Assembly (NCBI GenBank): GCA_021107945.1
Contig: JAIORV010000075.1
Location: 1-64,000 of the forward strand
Direction: 5' to 3'
DNA: 64,000 nt
Origin: Vulcanimicrobiota bacterium
GTDB lineage: Bacteria > Vulcanimicrobiota > JAJTBE01
Part shown: in pieces, positions 26,155-35,967 of the stretch
How positions within the stretch are numbered: position 1 is the stretch's first letter
How the letters are laid out: the number at the start of each line of letters is the position of its first letter
The notes under the pieces: generated by a model
What the model saw: the letters and a program-made list of their open reading frames with translations, nothing else
Told to the model about the DNA's origin: nothing
Databases searched by the model: none
Translations under genes and position numbers: made by a program

Positions 26155-27330
26155 ATGAGAATCCATGATGATAATAATAGAATACGAAATACCGGGGTAA
26201 ACGCAAGAATCAAGGGTAAGCCTGTCAAGTTACCTGTTGACAGTGTCAGGATAAATAAAGGCAGTAATAAACCCGGTATAGATTCAAAAATACAAAAATT
26301 AAAGCAGATGGCTGTGGAGAATCATAAAAAGCCTGCCGAGAAGCCTGTTGAAAAAGACGGTGGATATGCGCCGCCCGGAAGATATCTCTGGGATTCATGG
26401 ATAATCAAGGACGGCGAGAATTACCACCTCTTCCATCTTGATGCGCCAAGAACCGTGGAGTCCGCGCAGATACACGATCTTGCCGGTGTGCGGCATGCCA
26501 CATCAAAAGACCTTATAAACTGGAAAGATAAAGGGTCGTTATTTAAAAACGCTCCATACGGCAGTTGGGACGACGGCGCAACCTGGACGGGCAATGTATA
26601 TAAAGCGGATAACGGAGATCACCTCTTCTTCTACACCGGCAGAAACCAGAGAGACGGTCAGATGCAAAGAATCGGGCTTGCCCGCTCGAAAGACGGGGAA
26701 AGCTGGGACAGACCCGATGCACCCCTCATCGAGCCTGACGGCAGGTGGTACGAGACGACTGAATCTTCTCCCATATATAAGGCCTGGCGGGATCCATGTG
26801 TTGTGAAAGACGAGAAGACAGGCAAGCACATCATGTATTTCACAGCAAAGACAAAGGGCGGAGATGAGAGATACAAGGGATGTATAGGAATCGCAGAGGC
26901 GGATAAAATCGATGGGGAGTATGATGTGAAACCTCCCGTTCTTGCGCCGGGGTTGTACGCTCAGATGGAAGTCCCCCAGATAGTTCAGAAAAACGGCAAG
27001 GTTTACATGTTCTTCTCTTCCGCCGAGAAAGATTACAACCCGGAATGGGCGGAGAAAGTTGGAGGCGCACAGTCAGGATTGCATTGTTTCGTGGGGGAGA
27101 GTCTCAAAGGTCCTTTCAAGCCTATCAACGGAAACGGTATAGTCACCGGGAGCGATGCCAACCTCTATACGGTCAAATTGATACCGGATCCAGATAGGGA
27201 AGGCGAGTATGTGGCAATAGGATGGTATATGGAAGATAAGAATGATCAGAAGGCGTTTACCCTGTCAAAGCCCATGAAGGTGAATTGGGAGGGAGATAAT
27301 ATCGGTATAGATACGGGGACAAAAAAATAA
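26155..27330 (+). CDS. GH32/GH68/GH43-like beta-propeller glycosidase with N-terminal leader
   Basis: Residues about 70-385 form a five-bladed propeller of the furanosidase superfamily. WDSW (Asp80) fits the first-blade nucleophile, WRDPCVV (Asp213) is the RDP transition-state motif, and MEVPQIV supplies a candidate acid Glu. Blade strands such as YHLFHLDAPR and MFFSSAEKDY are clear. Substrate is not readable from sequence. The first 65 residues are a basic, polar leader (MRIHDDNNRIR...) with VDSVRINK (Asp29), the motif shared with the GH130- and GH5-like proteins. It has no signal peptide. It lies beside the MITE-like element. Confidence 0.75.
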   Translation: MRIHDDNNRIRNTGVNARIKGKPVKLPVDSVRINKGSNKPGIDSKIQKLKQMAVENHKKPAEKPVEKDGGYAPPGRYLWDSWIIKDGENYHLFHLDAPRTVESAQIHDLAGVRHATSKDLINWKDKGSLFKNAPYGSWDDGATWTGNVYKADNGDHLFFYTGRNQRDGQMQRIGLARSKDGESWDRPDAPLIEPDGRWYETTESSPIYKAWRDPCVVKDEKTGKHIMYFTAKTKGGDERYKGCIGIAEADKIDGEYDVKPPVLAPGLYAQMEVPQIVQKNGKVYMFFSSAEKDYNPEWAEKVGGAQSGLHCFVGESLKGPFKPINGNGIVTGSDANLYTVKLIPDPDREGEYVAIGWYMEDKNDQKAFTLSKPMKVNWEGDNIGIDTGTKK

Positions 27331-27405
27331 TATACTTGTCATAAATTTATAATAATTTCAGTACATCGGGAATAATGATATAAAACACCTCATATAGCTC
27401 TAAAT

Positions 27406-27436
27406 GCCGGGACAATTGCCCCGGCTGTTTTAATTT
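27406..27436 (+). terminator. Rho-independent terminator
   Basis: GCCGGGACAATTGCCCCGGC is a near-perfect palindrome followed by TGTTTTAATTT. It lies about 75 bases after the glycosidase stop. Confidence 0.7.
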
Positions 27437-27539
27437 GGAGCAAATTGCTTTCGATTACCGGATTTGAAATGCACAAGGATTATCACAATTTAAAACGAAA
27501 AAATAGTTAATCATAAATATAAATCAAGGAGGTAAATGT

Positions 27540-28853
27540 ATGAAACGAAGCAATCGTATTGTGTGGGTCTCTCCCCATTGCTGGCCTGATTATGTACTGA
27601 GGTCCAACGGTCTTGGCATCAAGTCCCAGGGAGGCCAGACAATAGTAATGTATCAGGCTACATGCGCTCTCACAGAGCAATATCCCGAACTTTATGTTGA
27701 CATTTATGCAAGGATGGAGAAGGGTGAGCTGAAAGAAACTACAATTCACCATAATGTTTCAATAATTCGCCTCAAGATGGGAGATCCCGATGAATACCTT
27801 CCCAAGGAGGAGTTCTGGGGTCCGCCTATTGCCGAGTTTGTTGACAGAATTGATGATTATGCCACAAGACATAACTCCAAATATGATTTACTTCATGGCC
27901 ATTATACTGACGGCTGGTATGTAGCACATCACCTGTCATATAGATGGAATGTACCCTTTGTGCTTACAACGCATTCGCTTGGAATCAGGAAACTGGAAAA
28001 TGCGTTGAAGAATGGTGAGGGTACTTTGGAAGAACTAAATAAAAAATACAATTTCCCCGCAAGAATTCAGTCGGAGACCGCAGCATTGCGCAACGCTGAT
28101 CTCGTATTACCCCTGACCAAGGAAGAGGGAGAATACATTTGTAAAAACTACGGTGTATCGCCTGACAAAATCGAAGTTGTAAACAACGGTGTTGTACCGT
28201 CTGATTTCTGGCCTGTTGACAAAAGAGCCGGTAAAGTATTGCGAGAAGAAATCGGCGTAAAAGATGATGAGTTCCTGGTGACATTAATAGCAAGAGTTGA
28301 TGAGAGAAAAGGTCAGAGAGAGCTTATAGAGGCGGCGCCCTGGGTTATAAAGGGAGTGCGTGAAAAAACCGGTAAGAATGTGAAATTCTGCCTGGTAAGC
28401 TGGGTCGAGAATGATCTTGCAAAATCCCTGGAAAGAAGGATTGACGAACTGAAAATCGGAGACAATGTTATTCTGTATCCCCCGGTAAAACATGACGACA
28501 TATTCAGGTTCTTCTGGGCATCAGATATTTATGCGCTTACATCAACTTATGACATATTTCCCATAGTATTGCTCGAAGCGATGTGCAGTGGACTTCCGGT
28601 TGTGGCGACAAAGAACGGAGGACCGGCCGAGGTCATAGAAAACGGTGTTGACGGAATGCTGGTGGAGCCCAGGAATACCCCGGAAGTTGCGGAGGCGATG
28701 GTAAAGATTCTCGGCGATGAAAAATTAAGGATAAGTATGGGAGAAGCCGCACATAAGAAAGTCCTGGAAAGATACACTTGGGACAGGATTGCAATCCGCC
28801 TTAAGAATTTATATGACAGGGTAATTGAACAGAGAAATTCGAAAAAGGAGTGA
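27540..28853 (+). CDS. GT4-family glycosyltransferase (sucrose-phosphate-synthase-like)
   Basis: A GT-B retaining glycosyltransferase of 437 residues. N-terminal GGQTIVMYQ, HGHYTDGWYVAHHL and THSLGIRKLE match the donor/acceptor side of sucrose-phosphate synthase-like GT4 enzymes. ARVDERKGQRELIEA, FPIVLLEAMCSGLPVVATKNGGPAEVIENG (the E-x7-E site) and DGMLVEPRN are the C-terminal nucleotide-sugar domain. The likely reaction is transfer from a UDP- or GDP-sugar to a phosphosugar or glycerate-type acceptor. The partner kinase gene starts four bases after the stop. Together they may make or recycle a compatible solute or disaccharide. Confidence 0.85.
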   Translation: MKRSNRIVWVSPHCWPDYVLRSNGLGIKSQGGQTIVMYQATCALTEQYPELYVDIYARMEKGELKETTIHHNVSIIRLKMGDPDEYLPKEEFWGPPIAEFVDRIDDYATRHNSKYDLLHGHYTDGWYVAHHLSYRWNVPFVLTTHSLGIRKLENALKNGEGTLEELNKKYNFPARIQSETAALRNADLVLPLTKEEGEYICKNYGVSPDKIEVVNNGVVPSDFWPVDKRAGKVLREEIGVKDDEFLVTLIARVDERKGQRELIEAAPWVIKGVREKTGKNVKFCLVSWVENDLAKSLERRIDELKIGDNVILYPPVKHDDIFRFFWASDIYALTSTYDIFPIVLLEAMCSGLPVVATKNGGPAEVIENGVDGMLVEPRNTPEVAEAMVKILGDEKLRISMGEAAHKKVLERYTWDRIAIRLKNLYDRVIEQRNSKKE

Positions 28854-28857
28854 TAGT

Positions 28858-29541
28858 ATGATAGGTGATAAGTTGATCATTGAGACGTTTCATACGCAGA
28901 CGGCGAAGAGAGTGGTTGACGCCATTAAGGACAAAATAAAAGAAAAGAAAAAATACTCGATTTCCGTCGGTGGAGAATCGGGATCCGGAAAGTCTGAGTT
29001 GGCTTTCGAAATTCATCGCCTCCTTTTTGAAGAAGGAATTAAGGCGGGTGTTCTACAGCAGGATGATTATTTTATATTTCCCTCGAAAACTTGCCATCAA
29101 ATGCGCCTGAACAATATAGAACAGGTTGGGGCATACGAAGCCAGGCTTGATTTTATGGAAGCAAATATTTACAATTTCAAGGAAGGTATGGAGAAAATAT
29201 ACAAGCCCCTCTCAATTTATGACGAGGACAGGTTGACAACCGAATTCATGGTTGTAAAAGACCTCGACGTCTTGATTGCCGAGGGCACATTTTGCACACA
29301 GATGCGGTTTATCGACACGAAAGTGTTTATTAATCGGGATTACAGGGATTCCAAGGAAAAGCGCGAGAAACGGGCAAGAGACGTAATGGGAGACTTCATC
29401 GAGCGAGTTCTGCAAAAAGAGCATAAAGTCGTATCTGAGCATAAAAAGCTTGCGGATATTGTAGTTAAAAAAGATTTCTCCGGTATTGATATACAGGATA
29501 GAGTTGAAGTTGAAGGACCCTACAGGACAGTCGAGGGCTAA
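28858..29541 (+). CDS. P-loop kinase of the uridine/phosphoribulokinase type
   Basis: The Walker A motif is GGESGSGKSE, and QQDDYFIFP follows, as in the uridine kinase and phosphoribulokinase group where the Asp residues bind Mg and substrate. DVLIAEGTF is the second acidic strand, and FINRDYRDSKEKREKRARD is the lid. The substrate is unknown. The ATG at 28858 has AGGAG seven bases upstream, four bases after the glycosyltransferase stop, so the two are coexpressed and could phosphorylate or salvage the same sugar. The track's start inside the previous gene is rejected. Confidence 0.8.
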   Translation: MIGDKLIIETFHTQTAKRVVDAIKDKIKEKKKYSISVGGESGSGKSELAFEIHRLLFEEGIKAGVLQQDDYFIFPSKTCHQMRLNNIEQVGAYEARLDFMEANIYNFKEGMEKIYKPLSIYDEDRLTTEFMVVKDLDVLIAEGTFCTQMRFIDTKVFINRDYRDSKEKREKRARDVMGDFIERVLQKEHKVVSEHKKLADIVVKKDFSGIDIQDRVEVEGPYRTVEG

Positions 29542-29640
29542 TAAAATTCTCTTTTTTTGAATTATGGCGATGGATCTTTTTTTGGATGTCAGTTAATAAG
29601 ATCATCGCCATACAGAGAAAAATGAAGGAGTATCCTTTCA

Positions 29641-30579
29641 ATGGCAAGAGAAGATGAAAATCAAACAAATTTCTGGTTCAAGGGAGATCCTCTCCAACCC
29701 TTGGCGGGAATGATTTTCTTTGCTTTGACTATTGTAGCCGCCAGACTCGGGGGAACATTTGAAGATACGCTTTCCAGAAATGAGTTGTTTCATACAATAG
29801 TAACAATTACAGTATGTGTATCAATTGTGTTTTCATTCGGGCTCATACTGCTTCGTTTCTACTGGAAAATTGACGGCAAGGGCGGGCGGATTTCGAAATA
29901 TATTGTAGGAGTTATCCCGATAAAGACAATAAACAGCCGGGATATCCAATCAATATCAATGGATGATGTTCCTGCCAAGAAAAACCAATACCAGCTTAAA
30001 TTACATTTGGTTTCCGGCAAGAGTATTATAATGAGAACAAGCGGAGATCCCATCGATCTTCAAAAAACCGCCAGGCGTATATCACTTGCTTTTGAACTTC
30101 CCCTATATGAAAACGACGAGGTTGTTGATGTTGCATCGGAAGAGCCTCGGAAGCCTTTTTATATGAAGGATGATATACCTGATTCAATTGATATAATAAG
30201 AAACAAAGAATCCATAAAAAGCTGGGAGAAGACACAATCAGGTTATATTTTCAAGGTTTCAACAATCCCTGCAGGTCAGAGAACCACATTTGCGGCAATT
30301 AGAGCAATTGTAAAAAAAAGAAGAGATCATGTAATATTCGAGGTTGCTCCCACCTGTCTTAAACTAATCGGGGATGATAGAAGCGAAGCTGAATTTGATA
30401 TTGACGAAATCCTGGGGATCGAGAGCGCTACAGGGGATATTCGAGGAGCTGCCTATCTCGGTATCCAGACAAAAACCAATCTTATAAGAATTACCGGGAT
30501 AGTATTCGAACAACAGGAAATAGTTGCGGATCTCATTAAAGCTGCCATAAGAGAGCTAAAAACAAAAGATAGAAGTTAA
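29641..30579 (+). CDS. Two-helix membrane protein with PH-like cytoplasmic domains
   Basis: Two N-terminal helices (LAGMIFFALTIVAARLG and IVTITVCVSIVFSFGLILLRFYW) are followed by a beta-rich soluble part. That part has segments such as GGRISKYIVGVIPIKTINSRDIQSISM and YQLKLHLVSGKSIIMRTS, which fit a bacterial PH (bPH-like) fold. A second beta-rich half follows. It has no known catalytic motif. It lies 100 bases after the kinase on the same strand and could share its transcript. Function unknown. Confidence 0.6.
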   Translation: MAREDENQTNFWFKGDPLQPLAGMIFFALTIVAARLGGTFEDTLSRNELFHTIVTITVCVSIVFSFGLILLRFYWKIDGKGGRISKYIVGVIPIKTINSRDIQSISMDDVPAKKNQYQLKLHLVSGKSIIMRTSGDPIDLQKTARRISLAFELPLYENDEVVDVASEEPRKPFYMKDDIPDSIDIIRNKESIKSWEKTQSGYIFKVSTIPAGQRTTFAAIRAIVKKRRDHVIFEVAPTCLKLIGDDRSEAEFDIDEILGIESATGDIRGAAYLGIQTKTNLIRITGIVFEQQEIVADLIKAAIRELKTKDRS

Positions 30580-31636
30580 CTATTCAGCCCCTATATTTTT
30601 TCACCACAGAGGGCACAGAGAGCACAGAGATAAATCGGAGAATTCTCTATACAGGTTTCTTTCTCACCCGCGGTTTTTACATAATTTGAATGAGGTTTTT
30701 CCTGCTTGTTCTCATTCTCGCCACACCATTAACCTTCAGAATCTGGAAGACGCTGAAGCGTCTAAAACGGCATGGTTAAGCCATTCTCCTTGTTTTAATA
30801 ACCCCTTCGGTGAACAGTAACATAGAAGTTAACCTCTCTTGATGTGTTTCTCATTTTACTATACTTTAAAATGGTTTCTAAATATAATGCAATAGATCCA
30901 CCTGCAAATATTAAAGGACTCTCCGATGTGTCGATATCAATAGTGAGAGAGCCGGGGAGGGGAGGTGGAGCCATTGAAATCGCCATATAAAAAAAAGCCT
31001 GAGATAAGAGCAATATTACTTCGTCCTTTAGATATTACAAAGTGCCCCCCTGTTCAAAGAAAATAGGTAATTATTCAGACCACACTATTTGGGTAGAGGC
31101 CGGTCGGGAGACCGGCCTTGTAAACGGCATGAAATCGGGGTTGGAGAACCCCTCCTACACACAATAGAGGCGAGAGGTGGGAAGCGGGAGGTGGGAAGCG
31201 GGAGGTGGGAAGCGGGAGGTGGGAAGCGGGAAGCGGGTTTATTATCACGGCATCCGTTATCAAAAGCCCATTCCCCTCTGTGGTCTCTGTGTCCTCTGTG
31301 GTGAAAAAACAAATCCATCATTCATCCCCCACAATCCGTTTATCGGGGCGAGACGCCCCTCCTACAATTATAACCCGGCGCCGACACCTGCATCACCCAC
31401 ATGTTAAATTCGTTAATTCATGGGTATTGCTCCTACAGGATGGGTCTGAATACATACTAATATCTTTTCTTAAAGGAGTAGATCAAAGGAAATGAGATAA
31501 TTTGTAGAAGATACTCTTGAAACCGATGTCTGCCACGGATGTTAACGGACCATGTAATCTTTATGTTCCGAGAAATTGACCGGTAGTAATGCGGGTTTCC
31601 CGATATACCCGGTATTGCTTAAAAATGGAAATTCAG
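30580..31636. repeat. 1-kb repeat-rich spacer
   Basis: No gene is supported here. In order it holds: a CACCACAGAGGGCACAGAG array (30604); AGACGCTGAAGCGTCT (30748); a GTAGAG-type hairpin (31093-31117); two TGTAGGAG-frame hairpins (31131-31159, 31341-31366, on the minus strand); a 14-bp tandem GAGGTGGGAAGCGG x4 (31174-31229); and a reverse CTCTGTGTCCTCTGTGGTGAA array near 31275. Short ORFs in the track are shadows of these repeats. Confidence 0.8.
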
Positions 31637-32854
31637 ATGAAAAAGAATAAAAACGGCATAAGTATAATCGGAACAATAATTCTCATCATATATATTATGG
31701 TGGTAATCGTTTCAATGTACTATATAAGCTCAATCCATTTCCCTTTTGATAAGTTAAAAGGTCATTTTCACCTGAAATATCCCCCCGGCGGCTCGGAATA
31801 TATAGCAATTTGCGGGTTTCTATTCATGTCTGGATTTGCATTGATTTCCCATTTTGTGATCGTGAAGAAACTCAAAGGATGGAAAAAGGCGGTTGCAATT
31901 ATCCTTGTTGTAATGCTGTTTTTCGGGGTGATTGAATATTTCCTCAAGAGGCATGTAAGATTACATCCCCTTGGTTTCAATCCTCACCCGTATTTGCTGT
32001 GGGTAATGAATCCCCGGGTTCATCCCGAATCGCTGAATTCGAGGTTTCTGAGATATAGTGAATTTCCCGATAAAAAGGAAAAAAACGAATTCAGATTCCT
32101 TGTCCTGGGAGATTCAAGTGCATATGGGCATGGAGTACAGGACGGCGAGAGATTTAGCGATGTACTGGAAGAAAAGCTCCGGGAGAAATTCCCCGATAAA
32201 AAAATTCGGGTGATAAACGCCGCAGTCCAGGGATATTCAATATTCCAGGGACGAAATCTTTATGAGCTTGAATTGAAACAAACATCTCCTGATGGCCTCA
32301 TTATTTCATTTAATAATGATATTAATTTTTGTGTGATCAAGGATGAAGAGGGGACACCCACAAAATTACTGAGGCCTATATTCATGCTTCTATACAAGTC
32401 AGACCTTTTTCTCCTGATGAAGAAACTAATGTTGAGTAACAGGGAGCAAAAAGACCTGGACGAGTGCAGGCACAGGTATAAAAAGGGAGAGAATAAAAAT
32501 AAGATTGACGCCGGATGGAGAGTACCCGAGAAAGATATAAGAAGGCATTATTCTTATCTTATTAACGATATGAAAAAAAGAGGGAAGCAGACAATAATTA
32601 TCTCGATGCCCCAATTAAAGCATGAACTCGATTATACAAAGGAAGTTTTAGGATACCGTGAGATTATTAAAAATATCGCCGATAAAAACGGGGCGTTATT
32701 TGTTGACGTTTTTAACGAGTGGAGAGATGATCCTGAAATTAACAAACTGTTCGTTGATCCTCATAATGACAAAATACATCCTGATTACAACGGGCATGAG
32801 AAAATTGCGGAGCAGTTATACGAGAAGATACAGAAAAGAAGGATAATAAAATGA
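31637..32854 (+). CDS. Membrane-anchored SGNH/GDSL hydrolase
   Basis: Three N-terminal hydrophobic segments (IIGTIILIIYIMVVIVSMYY; IAICGFLFMSGFALISHFVI; AVAIILVVMLFFGVIEYFL) anchor the protein. The SGNH domain then runs from about residue 150: LGDSSAYGHG (block I Ser), SFNNDINF (block III Asn) and DKIHPDYNGHEKIA (block V with the D-x-x-H pair). The family hydrolyses ester or acyl groups and modifies surface glycans or lipids. Catalysis probably faces the periplasm. The ATG at 31637 is preferred to the earlier track start. No operon partner is visible. Confidence 0.82.
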   Translation: MKKNKNGISIIGTIILIIYIMVVIVSMYYISSIHFPFDKLKGHFHLKYPPGGSEYIAICGFLFMSGFALISHFVIVKKLKGWKKAVAIILVVMLFFGVIEYFLKRHVRLHPLGFNPHPYLLWVMNPRVHPESLNSRFLRYSEFPDKKEKNEFRFLVLGDSSAYGHGVQDGERFSDVLEEKLREKFPDKKIRVINAAVQGYSIFQGRNLYELELKQTSPDGLIISFNNDINFCVIKDEEGTPTKLLRPIFMLLYKSDLFLLMKKLMLSNREQKDLDECRHRYKKGENKNKIDAGWRVPEKDIRRHYSYLINDMKKRGKQTIIISMPQLKHELDYTKEVLGYREIIKNIADKNGALFVDVFNEWRDDPEINKLFVDPHNDKIHPDYNGHEKIAEQLYEKIQKRRIIK

Positions 32855-33036
32855 GGGGATTATTTCGCTGGACATAGAAAAGTCGTAACTATTCAGCTTT
32901 TATCGTTTTTTACCGCAAAAGCCTGCCCTGAACTGGTTTCAGAATTAAAATTGTTTATACAGTGCTTATTTGTTAATCTCCGCGCTCTCTGCGCCCTCTG
33001 CGGTGAATAGTAATATTTTTTGAAAGGATGTAGAAG

Positions 33037-34416
33037 ATGAAAAAAATCAGGATTACAACAGTTATTTTGCTTGCTGTTACCTTTTTACTTTCAATCGCTA
33101 TAATGCCGGAATTGACATCAGCAAAGGAAGCATCAGGTTCCGGTTATTCCATAGAGCAAAGGTATGATAAGGTATCAAAAGAACTTGTTAAGATAAGGGG
33201 ATTGAAATTCAAGCACAAAGTTCCCTATAGCTTGAGGTCAAAAGATTATCTCAGAAAATTCCTTGTTAAAAGCTTAAAAAAAGAGCTGGCAGGTGCGAAA
33301 TTCAAGGCCTATGACATTACACTCAAGAAATTTGGATTTGTGCCGGCAAATTTTGACACATGGAATTTTCTCATAAACCTATATACATCTGAAGTTGCAG
33401 GTCTGTATGATTACAACACGCATTCGATGTTCCTGATGAAAGGAAAGACTTCTCTGCCTGGAATGGCGAAGCAGGAGGCGCTGATGAGTCAATATGGTGT
33501 CTCCACGGGGGATGTTTTATTGAGCCATGAAATGACCCATGCCCTTCAGGATCAATATTTCAATTTAAAAAAACTCATCGGGAATGCCAAGAAGATGCAA
33601 AATGATGACTGTGAGAACGCCCTTCTCGCTGTGATAGAAGGCGATGCCACAGTAACAATGACATATTATATGATAAATACGATGGGAAATTCCATGGGAA
33701 TAGATATGAGTCAAATGATTGACCTGTCTTCAATGAGAGATATGATGGGCGAATTCTCTTCCCACAGCGGCAGCAAGCAATTTGCAAATGCGCCCCTGTT
33801 CTTCAAAAGGTCTATGCTTTTTCCATATCTTGACGGTATGGTTTTCGTGGAGACGCTCAAGAAAAGGGGAGGATGGGCAATGGTTAATAACGCTTTCAGA
33901 AAACCTCCCCGTTCAACGGAGCAAATACTTCATACCGAGAGATATTTCATGAAAGATCAGCCCATATTAATAAGCTGGACCAAACTCCCTAAAAATATTG
34001 GGGCGTGGAAATGCATCACGGAAAATTCATGTGGTGAATTTGTAACAAGGACTCTTTTCGAGCATTTTCTCCCAAATTTCGATTTCGTATCTATCGCCGA
34101 GGGATGGGGTGGAGACAGGTACCGTATATATGAAAAGGGTAATAAATCTTTCCTGGTATGGTACACTGCATGGGACAGGAAACAGGACGCAAAGGAGTTT
34201 ATGCAATATTACCTTAAGCTCTTGAAGAAAAAGTATTCAAACCTGGTATGGATAAAAACAACACCCGGGAAAGCATACCTGGGCAGAATCGGTAAGACAA
34301 ACGTCTATCTGGGAATAAGTGGCAAAAGCGTTGTTGTAATGGAGGACGTGCCGCCTTCCCTGATGGGGAAACTCATGAAACAGGCGTGGTATGTAAATAT
34401 GAAACGATGGAATTAG
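33037..34416 (+). CDS. Exported HExxH zinc metalloprotease-like protein
   Basis: A signal peptide (TVILLAVTFLLSIAIMPELTSAK) is followed by a domain with LLSHEMTHALQDQYF (HEMTH zinc site). About 40 residues later comes VIEGDATVTM, whose Glu would be the third ligand of a gluzincin. The layout resembles uncharacterised bacterial proteins with a HE[LM]xHxLQDQ core. The C-terminal 150 residues are beta-rich. It is probably periplasmic or secreted. AAAGGATG precedes the ATG. Its targets are unknown; a catalytically silent scaffold cannot be excluded. Confidence 0.78.
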   Translation: MKKIRITTVILLAVTFLLSIAIMPELTSAKEASGSGYSIEQRYDKVSKELVKIRGLKFKHKVPYSLRSKDYLRKFLVKSLKKELAGAKFKAYDITLKKFGFVPANFDTWNFLINLYTSEVAGLYDYNTHSMFLMKGKTSLPGMAKQEALMSQYGVSTGDVLLSHEMTHALQDQYFNLKKLIGNAKKMQNDDCENALLAVIEGDATVTMTYYMINTMGNSMGIDMSQMIDLSSMRDMMGEFSSHSGSKQFANAPLFFKRSMLFPYLDGMVFVETLKKRGGWAMVNNAFRKPPRSTEQILHTERYFMKDQPILISWTKLPKNIGAWKCITENSCGEFVTRTLFEHFLPNFDFVSIAEGWGGDRYRIYEKGNKSFLVWYTAWDRKQDAKEFMQYYLKLLKKKYSNLVWIKTTPGKAYLGRIGKTNVYLGISGKSVVVMEDVPPSLMGKLMKQAWYVNMKRWN

Positions 34417-35185
34417 GAATGATGCCGCTTAGGAAATCTGGAGTTTTACCTCTTAGGAAATCAGGAATACGGATTGCGGAGGCCGGAGAGGGGATGTATT
34501 TTTTCTTCAGTTATCCTCTGCGGACTCTGCGCTCTCTGCGTTGAAAAATCAATTGATTTCTTCGTGAACTTCGTGCCTTTGTGGTTAATACATGTCTCCA
34601 TAAAAAAACGCCCTGTTGTATTCCGAAGGAGTTTTACCTCTTAGGAAATTAGGAAAACAGGAATTTAGAATTAAGATACTGGAGGCCGGAGCTAATCTTT
34701 GATGACATTTTTTTACCGCAAAGACCACAGAGACCACAGAGGGTTCAAGGGATTGATAGACCAACGCTCGTATTTCCGATTGTAAAATGTACCTCGTTTA
34801 CACCTTATGTTTATTATACTCCCCATAATAAAAAATATTATCCGTATTGTTGGCAATTGCCCTCATTGGTTTTGAAGTTTCAGGTGACGGCAAAACTAAT
34901 TTGGTTAAATATAGTTTATAAAATTTCTTTATGTGAATCTTTGCGCTCTTTGCTTCTTTGCGGTTTATCAAGAAAATCACCAATAATTAAAGATGTATAT
35001 AAAGATAAGAGGCCGGAGAGGGGATGTATTTTTTCTTCAGTTATCCTCTGCAAACTCTGCGCTCTCTGCGTTGAAAAATCAATTGATTTCTTCGCGAACT
35101 TCGTGCCTTCGCGGTTAATACATGTCTCCATAAAAAAACGCCCAGATGAATTCCGGACGTTTTAATAAATATCTTCTAACTTAGA
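34417..35185. repeat. Repeat-rich spacer with a duplicated 133-bp segment
   Basis: GGCCGGAGAGGGGATGTATT begins a 133-bp segment present at 34481-34613 and again, nearly identical, at 35011-35143. Each copy carries a reverse CTCTGCG array and ends TCCATAAAAAAACGCCC. A forward TTACCGCAAAGACCACAGAGACCACAGAG array lies between (34714). The fragment CTTAGGAAAT repeats near 34440 and 34640. No gene is supported. Confidence 0.8.
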
Positions 35186-35737
35186 CTAGTCAAGCAAAAT
35201 AATACGATATTTTGCTCCTTTTATTGGTGTTCCTGTTACCGGATCAACCGGATCAAGGATTTTCACCATGAAGTCCTTGTTGTATGGAGTATTATTCTGG
35301 ATCTTTACAATCAGGCGTTCATAGTTTGGTGAACGATCATTATGGGGAATTGAATGATACCTATTGTACTCCAGATACCTAATTCTCCTGATACCGAATA
35401 ACTTTCCCGTGGGAGTGTAGTAGAAAACCTTATAGTTTACATTGTTCAACTCTGCCGGAGTTGTAATGGTCTGATAATAATATGGCCAATATGAAAGATT
35501 GAATGCCTTGCCATTATGAATATCAAACTTGACCTCGTGGTAACGGGGCAGGTAGAACATTCGTCCCCCAGTGGGATAATGATACTCGTTATAAGCTTTA
35601 TAATATTTACCATAATCAATTATCTTTGTTGATTCGGCGGGCTCTTCAGCATTTGCAACTGAAACGATGCCTGCAACCATGACAAAGGCAAGAACGAATA
35701 TCAGAGTCGGAATAAGGATGCTTCTGACGCTTTTCAT
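35186..35737 (-). CDS. Small exported protein of unknown function
   Basis: A clear signal peptide (LIPTLIFVLAFVMVAGIVSVANAE) is followed by a Tyr/Pro-rich, probably beta-sandwich domain of about 155 residues (YHYPTGGRMFYLPRYHEVKFDI, YKVFYYTPTGKLFGIRRI, RLIVKIQNNTPYNKDFMVKIL). No catalytic motif is evident and I do not recognise the family. It is probably periplasmic. It has its own promoter region. Confidence 0.6.
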   Translation of the reverse strand: MKSVRSILIPTLIFVLAFVMVAGIVSVANAEEPAESTKIIDYGKYYKAYNEYHYPTGGRMFYLPRYHEVKFDIHNGKAFNLSYWPYYYQTITTPAELNNVNYKVFYYTPTGKLFGIRRIRYLEYNRYHSIPHNDRSPNYERLIVKIQNNTPYNKDFMVKILDPVDPVTGTPIKGAKYRIILLD

Positions 35738-35967
35738 TTTTCAACTCCTTCCCTTTATAATTTTGAGTAATTCCTTTTAATCTTATCATCAGGATCGAAT
35801 CCTGCGATACAATCTTTCAGATGTATTTTTCTTTGTTCCATACATCCGCTTGCACTGATATCGCGATAAAAAACAACCTTCCAAATAACCGGGAACATTC
35901 CCGACGATATTAATAAAAAGCTAAAACTACACATGTCGCTATTTCAACTTGTTAAACAATATTCCTG

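Noticed and set aside
30795-31013. 72-residue minus-strand ORF and a 39-codon plus-strand ORF
   Set aside because: No ribosome site or family; the region lies inside a repeat-rich spacer.
31085-31495. Overlapping ORFs with Gly/Ser/Arg- or Pro-rich repeats
   Set aside because: They are translations of the 14-bp GAGGTGGGAAGCGG tandem and the hairpins.
35790-35830. GATCGAATCCTGCGA resembling a tRNA T-arm
   Set aside because: No acceptor stem, anticodon arm or CCA-compatible end could be paired around it.
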